Assembly: GCA_963575745.1 (NCBI GenBank)
Contig: CAUYUJ010019252.1
Span: 56,001-120,000 of the forward strand
Direction: 5' to 3'
Length of the DNA stretch: 64,000 bases
Source: Prorocentrum cordatum
Taxonomy: Eukaryota; Sar; Dinophyceae; Prorocentrales; Prorocentraceae
Positions 34,956 to 44,788 of the stretch are shown here, one piece after another. A program made the translations under genes and the position numbers. How positions within the stretch are numbered: the stretch's first letter is position 1; the number at the start of each line of letters is the position of its first letter. The notes under the pieces are model-generated. The model saw nothing but the letters and a program-made list of their open reading frames with translations. It did not search any database and was not told where the DNA came from.

Positions 34956-37922
34956 ATGCGTGGCTCCGCCGCGGCACCGCTCTCTCTCTCTGGCGTCTCC
35001 GCTGCCTCTGGCGCGTCCGCTGCCTCTGGCGCGCCCGCTGCTTCTGACGCCGACGACGCGATGCCGACCGTGCGTTTCAGCCTCACCTACGCCGCGCGCG
35101 GCATGTCGCGCATTGCATACAACACAACGGACCAGCAACGCGTCGTCAAGCTAGCCGAGCGCGCAGAGCAGGCGCGGTCGAGCGAACGCGAGGCCGAGAT
35201 GTCGGGGGCCCTGCGGGAGCTGGCGCCGGCCGTCCTCCATTGCGGCGCCGCTGCGCTCCACGGGCCCAGCGGCGGCGACAGGCACCTGCACTTCCTCATG
35301 GTCAACAGCGCCATGCCGTTGGATCGGCACGCGCGGTTGCTGCGCGACGACAGCCAGGGCAAGCGGCGCGTCTTCATCCTGGCGGTGCGGACCTTCGCCC
35401 GGGCTGCTGGGCGTGGTGTCTACATTTCCGACCTGGAGCTGGATCGCTTGGCCTGGGATTCCGAAGGAGAGCGCGTTCTCTTCCTGGCGGCGGGCACCTT
35501 CCGCCTGACGGGCGCGCGCAAACTTCCGAGAAAGAGGCAGCTACAGAGCTTCTTGGCCGCGGCCGAGACTTGTCTCGACTGCCAGGCGCTGCTGGAGCTC
35601 CACAACCTGCTGTCGCACGGGGAGGGCCCTGACATTGTGGCACGTCGGGTTGCCGATGCGCTGAGCCGCGGCTTTCGGCTCGGCTCGGCGCCCGCCCACC
35701 TGAATCCGCGGGCGCCGCCCTCGCCCCCCGCGGCGGACGAGGGCCTGCGCGACGAGGCTGCGTCAGAACACACTTCTGGGCTACTCGGCTCGTGTTGGAG
35801 ACCTGCTCCTAGAGAGGAGCTCTCGAGGGAGCAAGAGGATGCGGCGCGGTCAGTATTTGTCGACTCGGTCGAAGCCGCCCACCGCGTGCCCGAAATGTGC
35901 ACCGCGGAGTATAACGCTCTCTCTGGCGTCTCCGCTGCCTCTGGCGCGTCCGCTGCCTCTGGCGCGTCCGCCGCCCCTGCTGCTGCAGCTGCTGCGGTCG
36001 CTGCTCCTGCGCCAACTCCTGCGCCATCTCCTGCGCCACTCCCGCCGCCTGCTCCTGCGCCAGCTCCTGCGCCAGCCAGCGTGGGCGGCGGCGGCCGCGC
36101 CGCCACTCCAACAGGACCAGTCACGCCGCGGCCTGCGCCGCTGGCGCGGCCGCCGCAGGCGGCGCCAAAGGTTAATGCGAAGAAGGCGCCGCTTCTTCCG
36201 CCGCATGAGGAGGCGGCGGCGCCGCCTGCCGCGACTTCAAAGAAGAACAGCACCGCTGCCTCTGGCGCGCGTGGAGAATAGCCACCCGCTGTTGTGGTTA
36301 CGCATGCGCGGGTGAGGGCCAGCTCGCCGCTGCCGCCGCCGGCCGCCAGCTGGCCAGCAGATTCGGCGACGACGTGGCCTCAAATGCGGCCGCCGCCGCC
36401 GCGCCATCCTCCCCGAGACGTGCTGGAGCCGACGCCGCCGGGGCAGCTCCCCCTGACTCCCGCGCCTGCTCCTGCCGCCGCGCCGCCCCTGCCTGCCTCT
36501 GGCGGCTATCCGGCGCCTTCGGCCGCGACGGCCTTGGACCCGCTGCCTTCGCCTCCGCCTGCCTTGACCAGTGCGATCGCAGCGCCGCCGCCTGCCTTGG
36601 CCAGTGCGATCGCGGCGCCTCCACCCGCTGCAACAGGGGGCGCGCCTCCGCCACCTCCAGCTCCTGAGCTGGGCAGCTCGTCTTTCGACGAGGGCGTCGA
36701 CGGCGACGCAGGCGAGGAGACCGCCCCGATGCGACGGGGGAGACAACTCGAGCCCTCCGAAGAGCGGCGGAGCAGAATGCATTTAAGAAGCACGCAGAGA
36801 CCGACCGAGGAGGATGTTGCTTCCTCTAGCTCATCAGAGGACAAGCGGGGGGATGCTGCCTCTGGCGCACCCGAGTATGCTGTCTCTGGCGCAACAGAGG
36901 AAGTGAGCCTGACGACTCGTCTCTCTGAGAGGATGCGCAGACGATTGCCCGGCGAACACGAGGCCGAGCTTCGCTGCGTCGTCCGAACGTGTGCCAGGCA
37001 GCAGCACTTCGTCGACAACGAGGAGCGTTGGGAAGCCGACGCCCAAGCTCGCGTCCGAGACTGGCAGATGCCGCAGCTCGAGGATAGAAACGCCTTCCGC
37101 ATGCAGAGAGAGCTCGACTCGTGGTGCGACCCGATCCCTGCATGGAGGCCGTTTCTCGAAGGCGTCCCCCACCGAAACGACAACCCAGATGGCGCAGGGC
37201 AGCCGCGGCCCGCGGTGCGGGCGCTGGCCTCCAACAAGCAACACTACAGGCGGCGGCTGTGGCAGGAGCTGCGGGGTCCTGACGCTGCCCCTGGCGCGCC
37301 CTTCGCCGAGGCATGCCCGAACGCCGTGCTCGGCGACGGGTGGGCGGCGCTGACGCCAGACGCCTTCGAGGCATCGAAGCGCACAGCAGGGATTCCCGAC
37401 GGCGAGTCCTACGTCAAGCACGTCCTCGAGAAGAACAGCGGCGAGGCGCGGCACTGGGGGGGACGCGGGTGGAGGGATGTGCCTTCTGAATTCGTGGACA
37501 ATCTCTGCCACGTCAGGTTCTGGCATCACCAGTGCGCCACGAGCGAAAAGGCGCGTGATTACCAGGCCTGGAAGAACGCTGGCATGGATGCGGACTTCCT
37601 GCCTCTGGCGGAGATGAAGTGGATCCTGGACGTGGGTGGTGGCGAGACCGCGCTTCTGAAGCGCGTCGAAGACGACTCTGCCTCTGGCGAGACGTGGTGC
37701 ATCAGGACAGGACAACTCGCGACGCTGGCGGAGATGCTCAGCTACGGGCGCCGCCTTTGCTCGTGCCACTTCCTGCGCACGTTGCACCTCCGACAACCGA
37801 TATTCGCGACGAGGAAGGGGCACGGCGAGTCGCAGACGGCGGGGGCTACTCTCAAGAAGAATGCTCGGCGCCTGCGCTATCAGGAGACAGGGCGCCAGGG
37901 CCTGCCCCGGCGGCGAAGGTGA
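34956..37922 (+). pseudogene. Uncharacterised gene family, copy D (one in-frame stop)
   Basis: One frame runs from ATG 34956 (or ATG 35061, MPTVRF) to 37922 with a single TAG at 36279-36281. The N-terminal part (35061-35760) resembles a degenerate protein-kinase fold: RVVKLAERAE (beta-3 Lys), an acidic helix REAEMSGALRELAP, HFLMVNSAMPLD (hinge-like), and VYISDLELDRLAW with LFLAAGTF, where kinases have catalytic Asp/Asn and Asp-Phe-Gly. This is inference, and key residues look changed. Then come REQEDAARSVFVDSVEAAH, a Pro/Ala-rich linker with ASGA motifs, and the family C-terminal domain: YVKHVLEKNSG, CHVRFWHHQCAT, MKWILDVGGGETALLKR, CIRTGQLATLAEMLSYG. A splice donor sits at the very end. Best-preserved member; function unknown. 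Confidence 0.6.
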
Positions 37923-37970
37923 GGGCGTGTCATTGCTGAGTAGCTGCCTCTGGCGCTTCTTTCCTTGCAG
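37919..37970 (+). other. Predicted 52-nt GT-AG intron, copy D
   Basis: Donor AAG-GTGAGG at 37919 and acceptor TTCCTTGCAG ending at 37970. The identical layout in copy C supports it. The unspliced TGA overlaps the donor; if spliced, the frame would end a few codons later (ACC CTC TGA). The motif at 37946 is inside the intron. Confidence 0.55.
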
Positions 37971-38033
37971 AACCCTCTGAAGAGCTGCCTCTGGCGCCTG
38001 CTGTCTTTTGCGCGCGGCGCGCCGCTGCTTTCG

Positions 38034-38560
38034 CGGCTGCCCCTCGGCCGCGCTTTCGCATGCGAGCGCGCATGCCTGCGCGCGGGCAAGGGCGGCGGCG
38101 AGTTCGATCCGTCGCGGATTTCCCGCAACAAGTTGCGGTGGCCTGACGAGCGCGCGTTCGAGACGTTCTACAAGCTTTTGGCGCCTGCGGGGCTGAAGGA
38201 CATCCTCGACGGAACTCCGACGAATTCGCTTGGCGCGAGAAGCCCGACAACAAAGGCGTGCTCATCACGTGGGCGAACTGGGCGCGGCGGGAGGAGCGCG
38301 TCCCGCCATGGGCGCGCCCCGCCATGGGCGAAGTGGACGCAGGCACTGCCTCTGGCGCGCCCCGCCGCGGCGAGCGCGCCCCAACGCGAAGCGGCTTCAG
38401 GGGGCGGCCTGAAGCGGCCGAAGGGCGCCCGCCAACTGACCGCCCTCAGGAAGCGGCCTCAGGAAGCGGCCAGAATACACTGCCTCTGGCGTGCCCCGAC
38501 AATTCACCGCCCTCAGGAAGCGGGCAGAATAAGAGCAACCCTTGGGAAGACCTTCGCTAG
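38034..38560 (+). pseudogene. Degenerate ORF downstream of copy D
   Basis: Frame 3 reads FDPSRISRNKLRWPDERAFE and ETFYKLLAPAGLKDILDG. Near 38235 the protein-like reading moves to frame 2: KPDNKGVLITWANWARREER and VPPWARPAMGEVD. After that only ASGA/LPLA linker sequence follows. No family recognised. It might be another exon of copy D. Confidence 0.3.
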
Positions 38561-38704
38561 GATATGGTTGCCCGAGACACTGCCTCTGGTGTGGCCGAGC
38601 CACTGCCTCTGGCGTGCCCGCGACGCTGCCACTGGCGCGCCCTCTGAGGCCAAGGCGGCGTCGCCGCAGCTTGCGCCGCGACACTTACGAGCGGAAAAAC
38701 TAGT

Positions 38705-38905
38705 CGTCGTCATCACCACCATCGTAGTCGCCATCATGACCACCGACATCATGAGCGCAATCAGCGACACCATGACCACCGGCATCATGACCATCGTCGC
38801 CATGACCACCGTCATCATGACCACCGACATCATGACCATCGTCATCATTGCCACCGACATCAATGGCATCATCAGCGCCACCGGCATCATCATCACCGTT
38901 GCCAT
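38705..38905. repeat. ATCATGACCACCG-type degenerate repeat
   Basis: Repeated ATCATGACCACC(G/A)(A/T)C with trinucleotide periodicity. The forward frame is Ile/Met/Thr-rich and the reverse frame His/Asp/Gly-rich; not credible as coding. Confidence 0.8.
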
Positions 38906-39427
38906 CGTCACGCCAAGTTCGCATCCTACTAGCGCTGCTGATCCTTAATATGATGTTCGGCCCCTTGGTGGACCAGGCAGATGAGCGACGTTAAAGAACG
39001 AGTTCGTCTTCGCCAACATTCGCGCGTAAGCTGCCGGCGCAAGCTCGCGCGTAAGCGCCCTCGTTCCCAATGTTGTGTGCCGCGCTGGCGGCCCGCGTAA
39101 GCCGCGGCGCGGGCCGCCGTGTCATATCGCGCAAGACCTGTTGTTGATCGTCGCTCGTATGAAGTTTCTCGGCCGAGGGTTGGAGGTCAGGCAGCATGTC
39201 GTGCAGCATGTCGTGTTGCCAGAGGGCAGACACCGGAGAGGGACTGACACGCGGGAGATGATTTTCCCCGTTGCGTGTTCCAGACCCCTCACCACCGACC
39301 AAACCACCCCAACCCAAGCCGAAAACCTCAATTTGCCTTCCATCTCCAGTAGGGGGGGGGTCGGGGAACGTTGAAAAAAACACATATGGAACCCGTACCC
39401 CCCCCCAACCCGAAATTCGGGTCTTCT
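38906..39427. other. Intergenic, no gene recognised
   Basis: Contains a short GCGCGTAAGC repeat near 39025-39060 and homopolymer G and C runs near 39350 and 39400. The motif stops here. Confidence 0.5.
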
Positions 39428-39606
39428 GGTTGGGTTTAAGTCGGGCCTGTCCATCTACAGGGGAGAATCTTCAAAAATAGTTTTAAAATCGTCTGGGAAC
39501 TATTCTTTTAAACCATGTTTGAGTATTTTTAGAATATTTTCTCCGGTGTTTTTTTTTCCATCCAAAATCGGCCTGTACGGGGACAGGCCCGACTTAAGGT
39601 TGGGTT
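39428..39606. mobile_element. MITE-like element with 16-bp TIRs and 9-bp flanking repeat
   Basis: Perfect 16-bp terminal inverted repeats TAAGTCGGGCCTGTCC (39437-39452) and its complement (39581-39596) continue into a second matching block TACAGG after a 3-base gap. Both sides are flanked by the direct repeat GGTTGGGTT (39428-39436 and 39598-39606), with one extra A on the right. The interior is AT-rich and non-coding. Nine-base duplications are typical of Mutator-type elements; a TTAA target is an alternative reading. Confidence 0.7.
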
Positions 39607-39734
39607 GGGGTGGTCCGGTAGGCTGTCAGTCCCCTCGCTTCCCCTCTCCTGCCTCTCCTCGTACGCCCCATTGAGGAGGTCGACGGCAGAAGCTGCTCCC
39701 CACCAGGGGTCGTTGCCACGTCACTCCTCCTCCT

Positions 39735-39862
39735 CCTCGTCCACGTATTCCTCCTCCTCCCGCCTTCCTCCTCATCTTCCCCCTCCCCTTCCCCCTGCCC
39801 CTCCTCCTCCTCCTCCTCCTCCTCCTCCTCCTCCTCCTCCTCCTCCTCCTCCTCCTTCTCCT
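39735..39862. repeat. (CTC)n polypyrimidine tract
   Basis: Interrupted CTC/CCT triplets. Codes poly-Pro/Ser forward and poly-Glu/Arg in reverse only as an artefact. Confidence 0.9.
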
Positions 39863-40059
39863 CACCCTCAGGTCCAGGCCGTCGGGCGCTTCGCCTTTCC
39901 AGCCGCACTTCCCTTGGAAGGTTCAGGTGGTTTCACCCGAAGCCTAGAGACATGTCAACCTTGGCTTTCAGGCATCATCGGTATCACGCGATTTTACTCT
40001 GGAGGGATCGCCATAGTATCCCAGAGAGAGAGAGAGAAAGGGAGAGGGAGAGGGAGAGA

Positions 40060-40232
40060 AAGAGAGAGAGTCCCCTTTCTGTGCACACACACACACACAC
40101 ACCTATGTCCGCGAACCAATCCCTCGAGAGCCTGACGATGTCAGGCTGACACCATACCAACCGCTGTGAGCGTGTCGTGGGCGGATGGCACCCTCGAACA
40201 GGGTCTGGTCCAAAACGTTATGGATGGAGATG
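40060..40232. repeat. Dispersed ~170-bp repeat, copy 1
   Basis: Nearly the same sequence occurs at 48508-48680. It contains a perfect small hairpin (AGCCTGAC-GAT-GTCAGGCT, 40128-40146) and a stretch ending GGTCTGGTCC then CGTTATGGATGG. Identity unknown. Confidence 0.75.
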
Positions 40233-40444
40233 GAGAGAGAGAGAGAGAGAGGCCCATCGCGCGCCTCGTTGAAGCTCTTGATCGGGATGTCCGACTCTGG
40301 GCTGGCTCGGAGGGGGGATCTTGGGAGGAAAGGTTAATCCTCGAATCCTGAACATCATCCATACTAGCCGGCCGCTCTGCGGTTGATCGGGAGTTTCTGT
40401 ATATAGAATAAGGTGCGTGCGCTTGTTGGCGAGGGTGAGGATGA

Positions 40445-40655
40445 GGTTCCTCCTCCTCCTCCTCCTCCTCCTCCTCCTCCTCCTCCTCCTCCTCCTCCTC
40501 CTCCTCCTCCATCCTTCTCTTGCCTCCGTCTGTCCTCCTCCACCCCGCAGCTCCATCATCTCCTCTCCTCCTCCTCCTCCTCCTCCTCCTCCTCCTCCTC
40601 CTCCTCCTCCTCCTCCTCCTCCTCCTCCTCCTCCTCCTCCTCATTCCTCCTCTGG
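40445..40655. repeat. Two (CTC)n tracts
   Basis: Polypyrimidine runs at about 40448-40510 and 40560-40645, separated by a short non-repetitive stretch. Confidence 0.95.
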
Positions 40656-40676
40656 GCACCTCCCCCGGGGCGCGGA

Positions 40677-42764
40677 TCCACCGGATCTGTCCGGATCTGT
40701 CCGGAAACGGTGCCGGAGGCCGCTCTGGGCTCCTCTGGGCACCTCCCCCGGGGCCGGTTTTGTGAGGATGTCTCAAGCGAGGGCGCCGGTTTGGGATTCG
40801 TCACCGGATCCAGCGGATCCACCGGATCTGTCCGGAAACGGTGCCGGAGGCCGCTCTGGGCTCCTCTGGGCACCTCCCCCGGGGCCGGTTTTGTGAGGAT
40901 GTCTCAAGCGAGGGCGCCGGTTTGGGATTCGTCACCGGATCCAGCGGATCCACCGGATCTGTCCGGAAACGGTGCCGGAGGCCGCTCTGGGCTCCTCTGG
41001 GCACCTCCCCCGGGGCCGGTTTTGTGAGGATGTCTCAAGCGAGGGCGCCGGTTTGGGATTCGTCACCGGATCCAGCGGATCCAGCGGATGTCCGGAAACG
41101 GTGCCGGAGGCCGCTCTGGGCTCCTCTGGGCACCTCCCCCGGGGCCGGTTTTGTGAGGATGTCTCAAGCGAGGGCGCCGGTTTGGGATTCGTCACCGGAT
41201 CCAGCGGATCCACCGGATCTGTCCGGAAACGGTGCCGGAGGCCGCTCTGGGCTCCTCTGGGCACCTCCCCCGGGGCCGGTTTTGTGAGGATGTCTCAAGC
41301 GAGGGCGCCGGTTTGGGATTCGTCACCGGATCCCGGATCCCGGATCTGTCCGGAAACGGTGCCGGAGGCCGCTCTGGGCTCCTCTGGGCACCTCCCCCGG
41401 GGCCGGTTTTGTGAGGATGTCTCAAGCGAGGGCGCCGGTTTGGGATTCGTCACCGGATCCACCGGATCCAGCGGATGTCCGGAAACGGTGCCGGAGGCCG
41501 CTCTGGGCTCCTCTGGGCACCTCCCCCGGGGCCGGTTTTGTGAGGATGTCTCAAGCGAGGGCGCCGGTTTGGGATTCGTCACCGGATCCCGGATCCAGCG
41601 GATCCACCGGATCTGTCCGGAAACGGTGCCGGAGGCCGCTCTGGGCTCCTCTGGGCACCTCCCCCGGGGCCGGTTTTGTGAGGATGTCTCAAGCGAGGGC
41701 GCCGGTTTGGGATTCGTCGGCGGATCCACCGGATCCACCGGATCTGTCCGGAAACGGTGCCGGAGGCCGCTCTGGGCTCCTCTGGGCACCTCCCCCGGGG
41801 CCGGTTTTGTGAGGATGTCTCAAGCGAGGGCGCCGGTTTGGGATTCGTCACCGGATCCACCGGATCTGTCCGGAAACGGTGCCGGAGGCCGCTCTGGGCT
41901 CCTCTGGGCACCTCCCCCGGGGCCGGTTTTGTGAGGATGTCTCAAGCGAGGGCGCCGGTTTGGGATTCGTCACCGGATCCACCGGATCTGTCCGGAAACG
42001 GTGCCGGAGGCCGCTCTGGGCTCCTCTGGGCACCTCCCCCGGGGCCGGTTTTGTGAGGATGTCTCAAGCGAGGGCGCCGGTTTGGGATTCGTCACCGGAT
42101 CCAGCGGATCCCGGATCTGTCCGGAAACGGTGCCGGAGGCCGCTCTGGGCTCCTCTGGGCACCTCCCCCGGGGCCGGTTTTGTGAGGATGTCTCAAGCGA
42201 GGGCGCCGGTTTGGGATTCGTCGGATCCAGCGGATCTGTCCGGAAACGGTGCCGGAGGCCGCTCTGGGCTCCTCTGGGCACCTCCCCCGGGGCCGGTTTT
42301 GTGAGGATGTCTCAAGCGAGGGCGCCGGTTTGGGATTCGTCACCGGATCCAGCGGATCTGTCCGGAAACGGTGCCGGAGGCCGCTCTGGGCTCCTCTGGG
42401 CACCTCCCCCGGGGCCGGTTTTGTGAGGATGTCTCAAGCGAGGGCGCCGGTTTGGGATTCGTCGGATCCACCGGATCCACCGGATCTGTCCGGAAACGGT
42501 GCCGGAGGCCGCTCTGGGCTCCTCTGGGCACCTCCCCCGGGGCCGGTTTTGTGAGGATGTCTCAAGCGAGGGCGCCGGTTTGGGATTCGTCACCGGATCC
42601 ACCGGATCTGTCCGGAAACGGTGCCGGAGGCCGCTCTGGGCTCCTCTGGGCACCTCCCCCGGGGCCGGTTTTGTGAGGATGTCTCAAGCGAGGGCGCCGG
42701 TTTGGGATTCGTCACCGGATCCACCGGATCTGTCCGGAAACGGTGCCGGAGGCCGCTCTGGGCT
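40677..42764. repeat. 122-131 bp tandem array, about 16 copies
   Basis: The unit includes CCGGAAACGGTGCCGGAGGC, GGGCACCTCCCCCGGGGCCG, GAGGATGTCTCAAGCG and GGTTTGGGATTCGTC. Copies are almost identical. Length varies only through the number of GGATCCACC/GGATCCAGC 9-mers between units. Both strands stay open over long distances because of the unit length. Coding is unlikely. Confidence 0.97.
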
Positions 42765-43463
42765 CGTGCTCTTCGCGCAGGGGGTGATGATGACGTGAGT
42801 TCCACAGAAACTCCCTCAAATTACGGGGGGAGGGAACTCCGCGCCTGTACTACAGATTCCACGGCAGTACGGCACCCACGGGAGCTCGGAACGGAGGAGC
42901 TCAGCACAGTACAGGGCTCTGGCCTGCCAGGACATGCACCCGCCCTCGGGTGTCCAGAAGTGTGGGTCACACAACACAAGAAAAAATCACACGGCTTGGG
43001 TTTCGGCTCCAAGGGACAGCTTGCGAAACCTACCTCCCTCCCTCGTGCGGTTAGAAGACAAGTAAAAGAACGCACATAGATCGGAGTCCGTCTCCAATGG
43101 GGCAGCTTGCGAGACTTACTAACGTCACTTACGTGGCTAGGGGGGACAACTCACTTGTGATCTGAGGTGGTCAAGGAAGGGGAAGGAGGAGAGAGTGAAG
43201 GTTTGAGGTTCAAGGAAGGATAAGAGAAGAAGGAGAAGGACCCCTGGGCACGCCTCCCACGGGAACACTCAAAGTTTCGTTCCTCGAGGGCAGCCGCTTG
43301 TCAGGTCCTGGACTCACGTGAGGTAGCCAAGGGCATCCATTGCCACGAAACTTGGCCTCCGATCAAGGTCTCTGAAGCTGCATCACAAACCTGTTTGGTC
43401 CTCCGACGTGTGGTGCCTGGAGAGGGTGTAGAGGGGTGGACGACACAAGCCTGGGGAGGAGGG
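42765..43463. other. Intergenic, no gene recognised
   Basis: Lower GC than the array. A roughly 30-bp segment is repeated (CTCCAAGGGACAGCTTGCGA near 43010 and CTCCAATGGGGCAGCTTGCG near 43093). No coding pattern found. Confidence 0.45.
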
Positions 43464-43830
43464 TTACAGCTGGCCTGCCATCACGGGGATCGAGGCCCCA
43501 ACCAGGCCTGTGATCACGTGACGGAGAATCGCCTGCTCCTGAGTGTTGGTTGTAGAAAACGGCAGCGAAAACATGTTAGCAATCTCCTGGAGGGTTCCCT
43601 CCTCCCGAGCATGGGTCCAATGCAGAATGCGGTACGCCTTGGGGACAGAAAACATTCTCCACTCGTTGACTGGAAACAACAGGCCAACAAGACACGTCGA
43701 AAGAAAGCCAAGCACGAAACCGATCACGATCGACTCACGAGGCGTTCGATCCGATGTTATACTATACTTGTGCTGGTACGGGTCTCCGACGTCGGAGTGT
43801 GAATCAGGGTCCCACTGGGAGGGGGACGAG
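43464..43830 (-). CDS. Possible small membrane protein or exon
   Basis: An open minus-strand frame contains one strong hydrophobic stretch (VIGFVLGFLSTCLVGLLFPV) followed by NEWRMFSVPKAYRILHWT and IANMFSLPFSTTNTQEQAIL. It has no ATG start and lies in the same frame as the end of the gene upstream, separated only by TGA at 43833-43835. It may be a further exon. Function unknown. Confidence 0.25.
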
Positions 43831-43832
43831 GC

Positions 43833-44788
43833 TCAGAGGGTGCTCCCATTGATGATGCCCAGGGTGAGGCTGACCATGCGCGCCTTCGCCACAGGCACCG
43901 CACGCTTCGGGAAGTGGGCCTGGATGCACTCATTGACAAATTGACCTGCGCCACCACCGTCTTGTCCGACATCCGAGCCTCCAGCACCTGCGCCGCCTCT
44001 GCCCAGGTCAGCCGGTTGGGCAGCTGCTTCTTGGCCCCGGTGAGAGACTGCAGCCAGCCGAGTTCGGGGCGCTGCATGAGCGCGGTGCTGTCGGGAGCCT
44101 AGGCCACAGGAGTAGGACTCACCTCACGGTCCGTCTCCGTCTCTTTGACCTTCCTTTTGTTGTCATTGTCCGTTGACTCCAACAGCTTGGAAAGTTTGTC
44201 CCCAAAGCTCGACTTCATCGCCTGCGCAACATACTCGCTCTGCTTGCGAAGCTTCATCTCCTCGATTCTGTCCTGCTTATCCTTGAGGGACGTCTTGAAC
44301 TCAGGATCAACTGCGGCGAGCTCATCACGGATGCGTTGGACGTTCACCTCTTGACGGCCTGCCGATGGTGATCGTGGTCGTGGCGACCCACGGCCACGGC
44401 TGTCCCTCCCTGAGCCACGGCTTCGCTCGTCACGACGATCACGGTGATCGGAACTATCTTTGTCGTAGTAGTCCCGACGATCACGACAATCTCGATACTC
44501 TCGATAGTCACGAACGTCTCGAAAGTCACGAAAGTCGCGCACCTCCTTGTGCATGTGGTAGTCCCGCACCTCCCTCGGATCACGGTCTCCACGGTCATCA
44601 CGGTCACGGCGCTCAGGGCTGTACCGTCGATCACGGTCACGGTCAAGATCGTTGTTGCGGTCTCTCGGTCGGAGGAAGTCCCTGGAGTCCGAGCTACGGT
44701 AGGTGACGCCATAGCCCAGTGATTTCCCATCAATGTCACGGCCATGCTTCGCCCGCACCCATGGTTGACGTGGGCCATTGCCGCCCAT
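43833..44788 (-). pseudogene. Arg/Asp-rich protein gene, interrupted
   Basis: From an ATG at 44786-44788 (MGGNGPRQPW) the frame gives an Arg/Asp dipeptide-rich region (DRDRDRRYSPERRDRDD, VRDYREYRDCRDRRDY), a short RS-like segment (GRGSPRPRSPSAGR) and a charged region with IRDELAAVDPEFK and YVAQAMKSSFGDKLSKLL. TAG at 44099-44101 ends it, but the same frame continues with ALMQRPELGWLQSLTGAKK and LTWAEAAQVLEARMSDKTVV. A one-base shift near 43990 leads to FVNECIQAHFPKRAVPVA and a TGA at 43833. RD/RS-rich composition suggests an RNA-binding or splicing-associated protein; that is inference. The 24-nt stretch GTGAGT...GGCCTAG before the resumed frame could be a very short intron or a nonsense mutation. 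Confidence 0.45.

Noticed and set aside
40110-40160. Helitron 3' end (hairpin followed by CTRR)
   Set aside because: The 8-bp hairpin is not followed by CTRR on either strand at the usual distance.
40128-40232. tRNA-like T-loop (GTTCGAGG on the minus strand)
   Set aside because: No acceptor stem or A box in the right place; the stem has only four pairs.
40677-42764. Multiple 100-320 codon ORFs on both strands
   Set aside because: They arise from one repeat unit with no stop codons; no start context or domain.
43395-43802. Plus-strand ORF of 135 codons
   Set aside because: The opposite strand has the more protein-like reading, and no domain is visible on the plus strand.
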